Assembly: GCA_002359085.1 (NCBI GenBank)
Contig: DEQB01000006.1
Span: forward strand, 11,177 to 21,110
From: Erysipelothrix sp. UBA3377
GTDB lineage: Bacteria > Bacillota_I > Bacilli_A > Erysipelotrichales > Erysipelotrichaceae
Reading direction: 5' to 3'
Length of the DNA: 9,934 bases
Shown here: piece after piece, positions 1 through 7,167 of the stretch
How positions within the stretch are numbered: the first letter of the stretch is position 1
Layout: each line of letters starts with the position of its first letter
Notes under the pieces: model-generated
Told to the model about the DNA's origin: nothing
The model's input: only the letters and a program-made list of their open reading frames with translations
Database searches by the model: none
Position numbers and translations under genes: made by a program

Positions 1-567
1 ATGTTACAAATCGATGGTGAGAAAATGAGTAAATCTTTGGGCAATGTATTATGGGCTCAAGACTATATTGATCGCTTTGGGGCGAATGTGACGAGGTGGC
101 TCTTGTTGTCAACGCATTATCGTTTGGTGTTGAACATATCTGAAGACACCATCAATCAGTCTATTAAGGAAGTGAAGCGCATTGAAGATGCGATGAAACA
201 AGCAACCTTAAAACTGTCGTTGATGGATGTGAAAATTGAGGGTAGTGTGAATGAAGCGACCTATACGCGCTTTTTAGAACCCTTAAAAGATGATTTAAAT
301 GTGGCAAATGCCTTGGTTGTGTTATTTGACCATCTTAAAGAGTTGAATCAATCCCTTCGTGTTAAAGATATTGATGTAACAACACTTAGTGATCATGTTG
401 TAACTTTAGAAAAAATGTTAAATATTTTAGGAATTGAAGTACAGCGTACTTACTTAGAAGCAGAAGACAAAGCGCTTTATGAGAAATGGAACAGCGCAAA
501 AGCGAATAAAGATTTTGAAACAGCAGATACTTTGCGTTCGCGTTTGATAGAAAAGGGTTTACTATGA
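1..567 (+). CDS. cysS: Cysteinyl-tRNA synthetase, C-terminal part (cut by window start)
   Basis: Class I aminoacyl-tRNA synthetase that charges tRNA-Cys with cysteine in the cytoplasm. Only the last 188 residues are in the window. The KMSKS catalytic loop is at residues 8-12 inside DGEKMSKSLGN, a sequence found mid-protein in CysRS, so the ATG at base 1 is an internal Met and not the start. The zinc-binding and HIGH-motif half lies upstream of the window. The C-terminal stretch with the sequence KDFETADTLRSRLIEKG (about residues 170-186) matches the usual helical tail of CysRS. The stop overlaps the ATG of mrnC (ATGA), which points to translational coupling, and cysS-mrnC-rlmB is a standard Bacillota order. 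Identification is secure; only the 5' extent is unknown. Confidence 0.95.
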   Translation: MLQIDGEKMSKSLGNVLWAQDYIDRFGANVTRWLLLSTHYRLVLNISEDTINQSIKEVKRIEDAMKQATLKLSLMDVKIEGSVNEATYTRFLEPLKDDLNVANALVVLFDHLKELNQSLRVKDIDVTTLSDHVVTLEKMLNILGIEVQRTYLEAEDKALYEKWNSAKANKDFETADTLRSRLIEKGLL

Positions 568-938
568 TTCATTCGGGAAATGTTTTGGCTTTTATGGGTG
601 ATGTGGTGCTTTCATTACAGGTTCGTGAGTACTTGATTAATTTGGGCATCACCCAAACTAAAAAACTTCAGGAGAAATCAATCTTATTTGTGTCCGCAAA
701 AGCGCAAGCTACCTTTGTGCAGTATTTGGTGGATGAGAATTTGTTGGATGAAATGGAAATGACGATGTTTAGAAGAGGGCGCAATGCGAAAAGCCAAACA
801 ATGGCGAAAAACGCAGATATGATTACGTATCGGTTGTCCACAGGATTTGAAGCGTTGTGGGGTTATTTATATTTAGACAAACAAGAAGAAAGGCTTGACG
901 CGCTTTGGGAAATTTATAAAGCACGGGTGGAATTATAA
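564..938 (+). CDS. mrnC: Mini-ribonuclease III (23S rRNA maturation)
   Basis: Endoribonuclease with an RNase III catalytic domain but no double-stranded RNA-binding domain. In Bacillus it matures the ends of 23S rRNA. The 124-residue length is normal for the family. The catalytic acidic residues appear as Asp13 in FMGDVV and Glu96 in FEALWGYLYL (95-104). The family block FRRGRNAKS is at 69-77, with AKNADMITYR just after it. The start is fixed by the ATGA overlap with cysS, and the stop shares one base with the rlmB start (TAATG), so the three genes are almost certainly co-transcribed and coupled. Nothing is missing or unusual. Confidence 0.94.
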   Translation: MIHSGNVLAFMGDVVLSLQVREYLINLGITQTKKLQEKSILFVSAKAQATFVQYLVDENLLDEMEMTMFRRGRNAKSQTMAKNADMITYRLSTGFEALWGYLYLDKQEERLDALWEIYKARVEL

Positions 939-1639
939 TGGCAGAATTTATTTACGGGAAAAATGCGTCTCTTGCATACCTAAAAAAGGGTAATAAACCT
1001 TTGAATATTTATCTTCAAAAAGGTGGTAAATATGGCGATATAGAATCTTTGGTTGAAAGAAATCGTATCCAATATGTCACAAAACAAATTTTGGATAAAA
1101 AGGTTGAAGGTGCCCATCAAGGGGTGGTGTTGGAGATTGAAGGCTTTCGTTATTTTGATGTGAATGAAATTGTGGCGGGTGCAAAAAACAATTTATTGGT
1201 GATGTGTGATCAAGTTGAAGATCCGCATAACTTGGGCGCAATTCTAAGAACGGCGGATGCAAGTGGTGTTGACGGTGTTATCATTGGTAAACATCGTAGT
1301 GTTTCACTCAATGCTACAGTAGCGAAAGTTTCTACTGGTGCAATTCATACAGTTAAAGTAGCGCAGGTTACCAATTTGGTTCAAACGTTAGAGTCACTTA
1401 AAAAACAGGGTTATTGGGTGGTTGCGGCTGAGAATGGTGTGGAAGCTATTTCTTATAAAGATCTTAAAGCAGACATGCCAATTGTGCTTGTGGTAGGATC
1501 TGAAGGGAAGGGTATTTCCAGACTGGTCAAAGAAGCTGCAGACATTCTTGTGACGATTCCGATGCAAGGGGCAGTCAATTCTTTAAACGTTTCAGTCGCG
1601 ACAGGTATCTTACTTTTTGATATTATCAGTAAACGATAA
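938..1639 (+). CDS. rlmB: 23S rRNA (guanosine-2'-O-)-methyltransferase, SpoU/TrmH family
   Basis: SAM-dependent 2'-O-methyltransferase of the SPOUT class, RlmB/YacO branch, expected to modify a guanosine (Gm2251 in E. coli numbering) in the peptidyl-transferase loop of 23S rRNA. The N-terminal substrate-binding domain (about 1-75) carries the conserved GAHQGVV block (58-64). The knotted catalytic domain shows motif 1 around DPHNLGAILRTADASG (95-110, with Asn98 and Arg104), motif 2 around GSEGKGISRLV (187-197) and motif 3 NSLNVSVA (214-221). The 233-residue length is typical. The start codon overlaps the mrnC stop by one base. In Bacillus the next gene would be yacP; here it is absent and the sigma factor follows after about 30 bases. 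The exact modified nucleotide is inferred from family only. Confidence 0.93.
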   Translation: MAEFIYGKNASLAYLKKGNKPLNIYLQKGGKYGDIESLVERNRIQYVTKQILDKKVEGAHQGVVLEIEGFRYFDVNEIVAGAKNNLLVMCDQVEDPHNLGAILRTADASGVDGVIIGKHRSVSLNATVAKVSTGAIHTVKVAQVTNLVQTLESLKKQGYWVVAAENGVEAISYKDLKADMPIVLVVGSEGKGISRLVKEAADILVTIPMQGAVNSLNVSVATGILLFDIISKR

Positions 1640-1646
1640 ATATTAT
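1617..1646 (+). promoter_or_regulatory. Possible promoter of the sigma factor gene
   Basis: TTGATA (1617-1622) and TATTAT (1641-1646) are separated by 18 bases and precede the sigma-factor start, overlapping the end of rlmB. Both boxes differ from consensus by one base, but the sequence is AT-rich, so a chance match is possible and read-through from rlmB could also express the gene. Confidence 0.35.
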
Positions 1647-1668
1647 AAAATAGTAAAGGGGGGATATC

Positions 1669-2268
1669 GTGAATGATTTCGAGTATTTATATATGATTAG
1701 ACAAAACTCTGAGTATGCTTATGGTAGAATGCGGTCACGTTATGAAGCGTTGATGTGGAAACTATCTTTTCAGAATTTTTACACACAGAAACCAGAAGGC
1801 ATTCAAGTCAATGATTTATATCAAACGGCTTCAATGGGGTTTTTGGAAGCAATTTATACTTATCGTGAATCCAAAGGTTGTGGTTTGGCTCACTTTGTTA
1901 AAATATGTGCTGAGACGCGTGTAAAGACGCATTTACGGATGTGTCGTACGGGTGGATATTCTTTGATTGATACGTCATTTTCTTTGGATTTGACCATATC
2001 AGAAGATCAATCTTTGACGCTTGAAGGATTGATTGCCGTTGAATGTCCAAAGTCAAATCCGGCATATCAGGCATATTTAGAAGAAGCAAGAGTTGAGTTA
2101 AATCGTATTTTGTCGTGTACTAAGTTACAGGAACAACAGATCTATGAGCTGTGGTTGGATGGCTTTAGTTACCAAGAAATTGCGGTCCTGGAAAACACGT
2201 CTGCTAAGCATGTGGATAACACAATTCAGAAAATAAAACGGATGGTGAATTCAAGCCGTTTTTCATAG
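1669..2268 (+). CDS. sigH: SigH-like RNA polymerase sigma factor (sigma-70 family)
   Basis: Probable alternative sigma factor that directs RNA polymerase to a specific promoter set. Region 2 is at about residues 46-108, with NDLYQTASMGFLEAIYTYRE corresponding to the core-binding and -10 recognition helices. A C-terminal region 4 helix-turn-helix is at about 138-194, with GFSYQEIAVLENTSAKHVDN closely resembling the SigH -35 recognition helix. The 199-residue length fits SigH, and the position upstream of rpmG-secE-nusG is that of sigH in Bacillus. The start is a GTG preceded by a strong purine tract AAAGGGGGG (1655-1663 region). Region 2 is rather divergent from sporulation-type SigH, so the regulon (competence, stress or other) cannot be told; an orphan paralogue is possible. 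Confidence 0.8.
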   Translation: MNDFEYLYMIRQNSEYAYGRMRSRYEALMWKLSFQNFYTQKPEGIQVNDLYQTASMGFLEAIYTYRESKGCGLAHFVKICAETRVKTHLRMCRTGGYSLIDTSFSLDLTISEDQSLTLEGLIAVECPKSNPAYQAYLEEARVELNRILSCTKLQEQQIYELWLDGFSYQEIAVLENTSAKHVDNTIQKIKRMVNSSRFS

Positions 2269-2277
2269 ACCAATCGT

Positions 2278-2306
2278 TTGACAAAAGCCACCTTGAGTGA
2301 TAAAGT
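2278..2306 (+). promoter_or_regulatory. Promoter of rpmG-secE-nusG
   Basis: A perfect -35 box TTGACA (2278-2283), a 17-base spacer and a -10 box TAAAGT (2301-2306) lie right after the sigma-factor stop. The predicted transcription start near 2313 leaves about 20 bases of leader before the rpmG ATG. The TTG of the -35 box opens an in-frame extension of rpmG, but that is not the real start. Confidence 0.72.
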
Positions 2307-2334
2307 TAAGAAGCATAAAAGCGGGGTTTTTAAC

Positions 2335-2493
2335 ATGACAAATAAAAGAAAAAAAGTTGTGCTAATCTGTACGGAGTGTTTGTCTAGAAATTACTCCACA
2401 AACGTCAATCACGTCAAACAAGACGAAAGATTAGAACTTAAAAAATATTGTAGCCGATGTGGTAAGCACACCATACATCGCGAATCGCGTTAG
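2335..2493 (+). CDS. rpmG: 50S ribosomal protein L33 (zinc-binding form)
   Basis: Small structural protein of the large ribosomal subunit. The ATG at 2335 gives a 52-residue protein, the normal L33 size. An upstream in-frame TTG at 2278 would add 19 residues but coincides with the promoter -35 box, so it was rejected. Two Cys pairs, CTEC (about 12-15) and CSRC (39-42), form the zinc site of the Cys-containing 'C+' type. The ribosome binding site is weak (GCGGGG just upstream). The gene sits at the head of the secE-nusG unit, as in most Bacillota. Many of these genomes carry a second, Cys-free L33 elsewhere for zinc starvation; that cannot be seen here. Confidence 0.93.
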   Translation: MTNKRKKVVLICTECLSRNYSTNVNHVKQDERLELKKYCSRCGKHTIHRESR

Positions 2494-2504
2494 GAGGAAG
2501 TCAG

Positions 2505-2684
2505 ATGAACTGGTTTAGTTTAGTAGGTATCAAAGAAGAAATTAGAAAAATTCAATGGCCAAAGCGTAAAGAGATGACACAATATACAGTAACTGTATTG
2601 GGATTTGTGGCATTTTTTGCGATTTACTTTTTAATATTAGAAGTGGTTATCTCTTATATCTTAAGATTGTTGAAGGTGTTTTAG
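2505..2684 (+). CDS. secE: Preprotein translocase subunit SecE
   Basis: Essential small subunit of the SecYEG protein-export channel in the cytoplasmic membrane. The 59-residue ORF starts at ATG 2505 behind a strong AGGAGG (2492-2497) that overlaps the rpmG stop. It has the SecE layout: an amphipathic N-terminal helix ending in the conserved KIQWPKRKEM segment (15-24), then one transmembrane helix of about 25 hydrophobic residues (roughly 29-53), then a short basic tail. This is the single-span Gram-positive form. Its stop TAG is immediately followed by the nusG ATG with no gap, so the two are probably translationally coupled. Confidence 0.94.
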   Translation: MNWFSLVGIKEEIRKIQWPKRKEMTQYTVTVLGFVAFFAIYFLILEVVISYILRLLKVF

Positions 2685-3260
2685 ATGGACGAGAAACTGT
2701 GGTATGTTGTTAATACATATTCAGGACATGAAAATAAAGTAAAGGATAATCTTGAACGTCGTGTGGAAACAATGGGTATTCAAGATTCTCTGTTTAGAAT
2801 TATTGTTGCTGAAGAAAAAGTGATAGAGTATAAAAAGACATATGTAAAAGATGCAACGGGTCAAAAAGTTGAGAAAATGAAGAAGACTGAGAAGTATAAA
2901 AATTTATTTCCAGGATATTTATTTGTTGAAATGATTATGACTGATGAAGCATGGTATGTTGTCCGTAATACACCGGGCGTTACTGGATTTATTGGTTCAT
3001 CAGGTGGAGGGGCAAAACCGTTCCCTGTTTCTCCTGAGGAAATTGAATCCATTCTACGTCGTGTGGGTGAGAGTGATCAAGCCGTTCAAGTTGATTTCGG
3101 ATTGGGTGATACTGTTAAGATTTTATCAGGTCCTTTCCAAGGTCAAGAGGGTACTGTTGATAGTATGAATGATGATTCTCAAAGTGCACGCGTATTGGTA
3201 GTTTTCGCAAGTCGTGAGACGCCTGCTGAAGTATCATACGTTGATTTAGAAAGAGTATAA
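2685..3260 (+). CDS. nusG: Transcription termination/antitermination factor NusG
   Basis: General transcription elongation factor that binds the RNA polymerase clamp and modulates pausing and termination. The NGN domain (about 1-125) starts with KLWYVVNTYSGHENKV and contains NLFPGYLFVEM (73-83) and RNTPGVTGFIG (94-104). A KOW domain (about 138-190) has VDFGLGDTVKILSGPF followed by GQEGTVDSMN. A lysine-rich insertion at about 49-72, before the FPGY strand, makes the protein (191 residues) somewhat longer than Bacillus NusG. A modest SD-like AAGGTG lies inside the end of secE. The gene is followed at once by an intrinsic terminator, whereas in many relatives rplK and rplA come next. Confidence 0.96.
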   Translation: MDEKLWYVVNTYSGHENKVKDNLERRVETMGIQDSLFRIIVAEEKVIEYKKTYVKDATGQKVEKMKKTEKYKNLFPGYLFVEMIMTDEAWYVVRNTPGVTGFIGSSGGGAKPFPVSPEEIESILRRVGESDQAVQVDFGLGDTVKILSGPFQGQEGTVDSMNDDSQSARVLVVFASRETPAEVSYVDLERV

Positions 3261-3283
3261 AACGAGCTTAGCTCGTTTTTTTT
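3261..3283 (+). terminator. Intrinsic terminator after nusG
   Basis: A perfect 7-bp stem AACGAGC (3261-3267) and GCTCGTT (3271-3277) with a TTA loop is followed by an uninterrupted T run to 3283. It starts directly after the nusG stop and closes the rpmG-secE-nusG transcript. Confidence 0.92.
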
Positions 3284-3302
3284 AGTTAACTTGTGTGAAG
3301 GC

Positions 3303-3331
3303 TTGAAGTGATTCAATATCGATATTATAAT
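3303..3331 (+). promoter_or_regulatory. Promoter of the mevalonate operon
   Basis: TTGAAG (3303-3308), a 17-base spacer and a perfect TATAAT (3326-3331) lie between the nusG terminator and the first mevalonate gene. The start would be near 3338, right at the GGAGG ribosome binding site (3338-3342), so the leader is very short, about 12 bases before ATG 3350. Confidence 0.75.
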
Positions 3332-3349
3332 AACCTTGGAGGCAGTAAG

Positions 3350-4294
3350 ATGACATATGGAATAGGTGAAGCATCTGGAAAAGTAATCTTAATGGGAGAG
3401 CATGCGGTGGTCTATGGCGCACCCGCAATTGCGATGCCTTTTTTCAGTGTGGGTGTGAAATGTACAGTCCGCGCTTATGAAGGTCCTACTTATATTCAAA
3501 GTATCTGTTATGATGGTTTACTTAGAACATCTCCAGATGATATCAGTGGGATTAAAAAGTTAATAGAAGTAACTTTAGAACATTTAATTCAAGAAAATCA
3601 GAATCTAAAAATTATAATCGAATCAATGATTCCACCCCAAAGGGGATTGGGCTCCAGTGCAGCTGTGTCAGTGGCGATTGTGCGTGGTCTTTATGATGCT
3701 TTTGAGGAGAAACTTACTTTTGAGGATCTCAATCATTTGGTTTCAATTGCTGAATCCATCCATCACTCCAATCCAAGTGGATTGGATGCAGCCACCATTC
3801 TCAATGAACAAATGATGGTGTTTGAAAAAGGAAAAGGGATTCGTAATATAAAGTCCACACTAGAAGGGTTCATGGTTGTGGGTGACAGTGGTGTTGAAGG
3901 CAACACAAAAGAAGCTGTAAACGAAGTTCAACAGAAATTAAAAGAGAATCCAAAATTAATTCATAAAGAAATAGAAAATATCAGTCAATTAACATTGAAG
4001 GCTGAAAAGGCCATTGATAATAATCAAATCCATACCTTGGGTTATGCGATGACTCAGGCGCATATGGCTTTACGCAATATGGGTGTAAGTAATGACTTAA
4101 TGGACCATTATGTGAGTGTCGCGCTTAAAAAAGGCGCATATGGTGCGAAAATAACGGGTGGTGGAAAAGGTGGTTGTATGATCGCTATTTGTGATTCAAT
4201 TGTGGATGCACAAAAAATAGCCAATGGATTGAAAAGAGAAGGTATTAAAGAAACCTGGATTTACAATATGAAAGAGGTATACTCACATGACTAA
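3350..4294 (+). CDS. mvk: Mevalonate kinase
   Basis: Phosphorylates mevalonate to 5-phosphomevalonate, the first of three ATP-dependent steps towards isopentenyl diphosphate. GHMP kinase family. Motif 1 GKVILMGEHAVVYG is at 10-23, the ATP-binding loop PPQRGLGSSAAVSVAI at 95-110, the NPSGLDAAT segment with the catalytic Asp146 at 141-149, and motif 3 AKITGGGKGGC at 266-276. ATG 3350 is preferred over an upstream in-frame GTG (3308) because GGAGG lies 7 bases before it and the upstream extension overlaps the promoter. The length of 314 residues is typical. It is the first gene of the operon and overlaps mvaD by 8 bases. The PPQRGLGSSAA loop separates it from the other GHMP kinases of the operon. 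Confidence 0.94.
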   Translation: MTYGIGEASGKVILMGEHAVVYGAPAIAMPFFSVGVKCTVRAYEGPTYIQSICYDGLLRTSPDDISGIKKLIEVTLEHLIQENQNLKIIIESMIPPQRGLGSSAAVSVAIVRGLYDAFEEKLTFEDLNHLVSIAESIHHSNPSGLDAATILNEQMMVFEKGKGIRNIKSTLEGFMVVGDSGVEGNTKEAVNEVQQKLKENPKLIHKEIENISQLTLKAEKAIDNNQIHTLGYAMTQAHMALRNMGVSNDLMDHYVSVALKKGAYGAKITGGGKGGCMIAICDSIVDAQKIANGLKREGIKETWIYNMKEVYSHD

Positions 4295-5228
4295 AACTGT
4301 AAGAGCGCATGCGAATATCGCTTTGATTAAATACTGGGGTAAGGATGATGAAGTGAATCGCATCCCTTCAAATTCCAGTCTTTCATTAACATTGGATGCT
4401 TTTTATACAGATACAAAAGTAACGTATCAAAAAGACTTAAAAGAAGATATCTTTTATTTAGATGGTAAAGAAGTGAGTGCTCTTGAGAAGAAGCGTGTCA
4501 CGCAATTCATGGACTATGTTAGAAATCGTTATGATATTCATGATTATGCATTGATTGAATCTTTCAATCATGTACCCACTGCAGCTGGACTTGCGTCCAG
4601 TGCCAGTGCTTTTGCGGCACTCGCAAAGGCAGCGACGTTACATTTAAATCTAGATGATGTTGAACTTTCAAAGCTTGCGCGTTATGGCTCAGGTAGTGCA
4701 TCACGTTCCATTTATGGTGGGTTTTCCATTTGGCACAAAGGAAATAGTGACGCATCCAGTTACGCTACTGCCATTGAAATGGATCCGTGGGATGACATTG
4801 TGATGATCGCATGTATCCTGAATGAATCCAAAAAGCCATTCTCCAGTTCTGAAGCAATGTATAAAACTTCAAGTGAATCTGTATACTTTGAAGCTTGGGT
4901 AAAACAATCAGAAAAAGATATTGTGGCGATGACACAACATGTTAAAGCACACGATATCAAACAAGTGGGACAACTTGCACAAGAGAATGCGTTGCGTATG
5001 CATGCTTCTTTATTGGCAGTTAATAGATGGTACTTTGAACCGGAAACCATTCGTATTATGAACCTAATTAGAGATCTTCAAAAAGATATTCCCGTTTACT
5101 TTACCATGGATGCTGGACCCAATATAAAACTGATTACCACCAAACCCTACGTTGAGACTGTCTTAAGTCATTTAAAAGATATTAAGACCATCACCGCTAC
5201 ACAAGGAAAAGGAACGTACGTTTTATGA
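4287..5228 (+). CDS. mvaD: Diphosphomevalonate decarboxylase
   Basis: Catalyses ATP-dependent decarboxylation of diphosphomevalonate to isopentenyl diphosphate, the last mevalonate step. The N-terminal signature is ANIALIKYWGK (9-19) followed by PSNSSLSLTLD (27-37). The phosphate-binding loop PTAAGLASSASAFA is at 97-110, the substrate loop SGSASRSIYGGF at 135-146, and the catalytic Asp275 lies in TMDAGPNIK. Its 313 residues are slightly shorter than the roughly 330 of staphylococcal enzymes, but every motif is intact. The gene starts 8 bases inside mvk and ends in an ATGA overlap with the phosphomevalonate kinase gene, so translation is likely coupled. The order kinase-decarboxylase-kinase-isomerase is the same as in streptococci and lactobacilli. 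Confidence 0.95.
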   Translation: MTKTVRAHANIALIKYWGKDDEVNRIPSNSSLSLTLDAFYTDTKVTYQKDLKEDIFYLDGKEVSALEKKRVTQFMDYVRNRYDIHDYALIESFNHVPTAAGLASSASAFAALAKAATLHLNLDDVELSKLARYGSGSASRSIYGGFSIWHKGNSDASSYATAIEMDPWDDIVMIACILNESKKPFSSSEAMYKTSSESVYFEAWVKQSEKDIVAMTQHVKAHDIKQVGQLAQENALRMHASLLAVNRWYFEPETIRIMNLIRDLQKDIPVYFTMDAGPNIKLITTKPYVETVLSHLKDIKTITATQGKGTYVL

Positions 5229-6187
5229 TTCATGTTAAGTATCCAGGTAAGTTATATATCATGGGTGAATATTCAGTGATGGAAGAAAATCACAGGGCCG
5301 TATTGTGTGCCGTGAATCGTTATCTCAGTGTTAGAGTTAAAAAAAGTGATACGCTGTATATTGAAAGTGAACATGGAACCCTTGTACAAGGGGAACATAA
5401 TCTACCCCATGTCAAAGCAGCTTTAGATGTCGCGCAGTTGTATCTTGAATATAAAGGTATTTCTTTTAGTAATTTTGAGATGCGTATTGAAAGTGAACTG
5501 GATGATGGTATGCATAAGAAGTATGGTTTTGGATCAAGTGGCGTTGTCATTGTGGCGGTTTTAGATGGTATTTTAAAATACCACAATGTGGATATTCCGC
5601 CTTTAACTCTATTTAAACTATCTGTTTTAACGCAAGTCAATATGAATGAAGTCAGCTCAGGGGGTGACTTGGCGTGTAGTATTTTTGGGGGTATGATTTC
5701 ATACCGTCGATACAAAAGTCTTCCGACATCCATTTTGGATGTGGAGAAGGACTGGGAAAATCTTGAAATCAATGCATTAACTAAAAGTTTTGATGTTTTG
5801 GTTGGCTATACTCAAAAGGGATTTAACTCAGGTTCGTTTTTAAATATAGTTAAAGCATATAAAGAACACAATAAATATGAATACGAAGCTTTAGTTACTG
5901 AAGCAGAGTCTCTTGTTCAAAGTTTTATTGAGAATCCAACGCGTATATCTTGTATCACTGGTTATCGTAATTGGATGGTTAAATTTTCGGAACAGGTGGG
6001 AATTGAAGTAGAAACAGTGATCCTGAATCAATTGATTACTTCCGCTAAATCACTGGGTTTTGAAGCGAAGGTTTCTGGTGCCGGGGGTGGAGACTGTGGT
6101 ATCGCCGTATCTATAAATAAAGACAATACCCAACTGATTAAAGTATGGCGTGAGTTGGGAATAGAAGTATTGGAAGGGGTCGTATAA
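5225..6187 (+). CDS. mvaK2: Phosphomevalonate kinase
   Basis: Phosphorylates 5-phosphomevalonate to the diphosphate, acting between the two preceding gene products. GHMP kinase of the bacterial phosphomevalonate kinase type. Motif 1 PGKLYIMGEYSV is at 7-18, the shortened ATP loop KYGFGSSGV at 99-107 (this GFGSSG form, lacking the PPQ lead of mevalonate kinase, is characteristic), and motif 3 AKVSGAGGGDCGIAV at 281-295. The length of 320 residues is a little short of the 335-370 common in the family. It overlaps mvaD by four bases (ATGA) and fni by one base (TAATG). The function assignment rests on motifs and on operon position together. Confidence 0.92.
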   Translation: MIHVKYPGKLYIMGEYSVMEENHRAVLCAVNRYLSVRVKKSDTLYIESEHGTLVQGEHNLPHVKAALDVAQLYLEYKGISFSNFEMRIESELDDGMHKKYGFGSSGVVIVAVLDGILKYHNVDIPPLTLFKLSVLTQVNMNEVSSGGDLACSIFGGMISYRRYKSLPTSILDVEKDWENLEINALTKSFDVLVGYTQKGFNSGSFLNIVKAYKEHNKYEYEALVTEAESLVQSFIENPTRISCITGYRNWMVKFSEQVGIEVETVILNQLITSAKSLGFEAKVSGAGGGDCGIAVSINKDNTQLIKVWRELGIEVLEGVV

Positions 6188-7158
6188 TGCGTTCAAGAAG
6201 AAAAGATGAACATGTTGAACATGCGTTGAATCAAAAGCAAGGTCATAATGATTTTGATAAAATTAAGTTGGTGCATCAAAGTCTACCCAACTTTGATTTG
6301 TCGGAAGTGTCAATGGAAACAAATTATTTAAACCATGATTTTGATCTGCCAATCTATATCAATGCGATGACCGGTGGTTCTGAAAAGACTAAAGAAATCA
6401 ATCGTAAACTTTCGAGACTTGCGAGGCGTTTTAATTTGGCAATGAGTGTGGGGTCTCAACATGTGGCTTTGGATGATGCACAATATGAGGCGTCGTTTCG
6501 TGTGGTGCGTGAAGAAAATCCGCATGGCTTTATTATTGGTAATGTGAATCCCAATGCATCGGTTGATGATGCGTTGCGTGCAATTGAGATGATTGGGGCC
6601 AATGCGTTGGGAATCCACATCAATCCTGCTCAAGAATTAACGATGGCTGAAGGGGATCGTACGTTTAAACATTGGATGGATAACATCAAAGATATTGTTG
6701 AAAATGTGGGTGTTCCGGTGATTGTGAAAGAAGTTGGAAATGGATTGAGTCGTGAGAGTGTCAAGAAGCTAATGGACCTGGGTGTTCAACATGTGGATGT
6801 GAGTGGTAAGGGTGGTACCAACTTTATTGACATTGAAAATAAGCGTTTGGAACAGGGACGTTATGATTATCTTGCGGATTGGGGAAATAGTACCGTAGAT
6901 GCTTTGATTGATAATCAGAGTTATGTGAATACGGTTGAAGTATTCGCTTCAGGTGGTATTCGTAATCCACTGGATGTGATAAAAGCCCTCGCTCTGGGAG
7001 CGAAGGCTGTGGGGTTGTCTCGTTTCTTTTTAGATTTGGTTCATGAACATAGAGAAGATGAATTCTCTATATTTGTGGAAGACCTCAAGAAAATCATGGT
7101 CTTGGTTGATGCACAAAGTATCGAAGACTTAAAACATATACGTATAAAAGGGCTTTAG
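6187..7158 (+). CDS. fni: Type II isopentenyl-diphosphate delta-isomerase (FMN-dependent)
   Basis: Interconverts isopentenyl and dimethylallyl diphosphate using reduced FMN, giving the starter unit for polyprenyl synthesis (for example the undecaprenyl carrier of wall synthesis). TIM-barrel flavoprotein of 323 residues. It shows the diagnostic N-terminal RRKDEHV (4-10), NAMTGG (59-64), SVGSQ (87-91), HINPAQE with the catalytic Gln/Glu pair (144-150), VKEVGNG (180-186), SGKGGTNF (206-213) and the FMN-phosphate loop ASGGIRNP near 255. The type I (Nudix) enzyme is unrelated. It is the last gene of the mevalonate operon; its stop codon lies within the terminator hairpin, at the loop/stem boundary. 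Confidence 0.95.
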   Translation: MRSRRKDEHVEHALNQKQGHNDFDKIKLVHQSLPNFDLSEVSMETNYLNHDFDLPIYINAMTGGSEKTKEINRKLSRLARRFNLAMSVGSQHVALDDAQYEASFRVVREENPHGFIIGNVNPNASVDDALRAIEMIGANALGIHINPAQELTMAEGDRTFKHWMDNIKDIVENVGVPVIVKEVGNGLSRESVKKLMDLGVQHVDVSGKGGTNFIDIENKRLEQGRYDYLADWGNSTVDALIDNQSYVNTVEVFASGGIRNPLDVIKALALGAKAVGLSRFFLDLVHEHREDEFSIFVEDLKKIMVLVDAQSIEDLKHIRIKGL

Positions 7159-7166
7159 CCCTTTTT
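7146..7166 (+). terminator. Terminator between fni and mutY, probably bidirectional
   Basis: An 8-bp perfect stem AAAAGGGC (7146-7153) and GCCCTTTT (7158-7165) with a TTTA loop, T-rich on the right in the plus sense. It begins inside the fni coding sequence: the TAG stop lies at the loop/stem boundary. Read from the minus strand the same stem is followed by a short T-rich stretch, so it may also stop the convergent mutY transcript. Confidence 0.85.
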
Positions 7167-7167
7167 A

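Noticed and set aside
2278..2334. N-terminal extension of L33 from TTG 2278
   Set aside because: The TTG is part of a perfect -35 box, and the 52-residue form from ATG 2335 matches the family length.
3308..3349. Upstream GTG start for mevalonate kinase
   Set aside because: The extension overlaps the promoter, and the GGAGG is correctly placed only for ATG 3350.
5320..5772. 150-codon minus-strand ORF inside phosphomevalonate kinase
   Set aside because: Fully inside a well-identified gene on the other strand, with Ser/Leu-rich composition typical of an antisense shadow.
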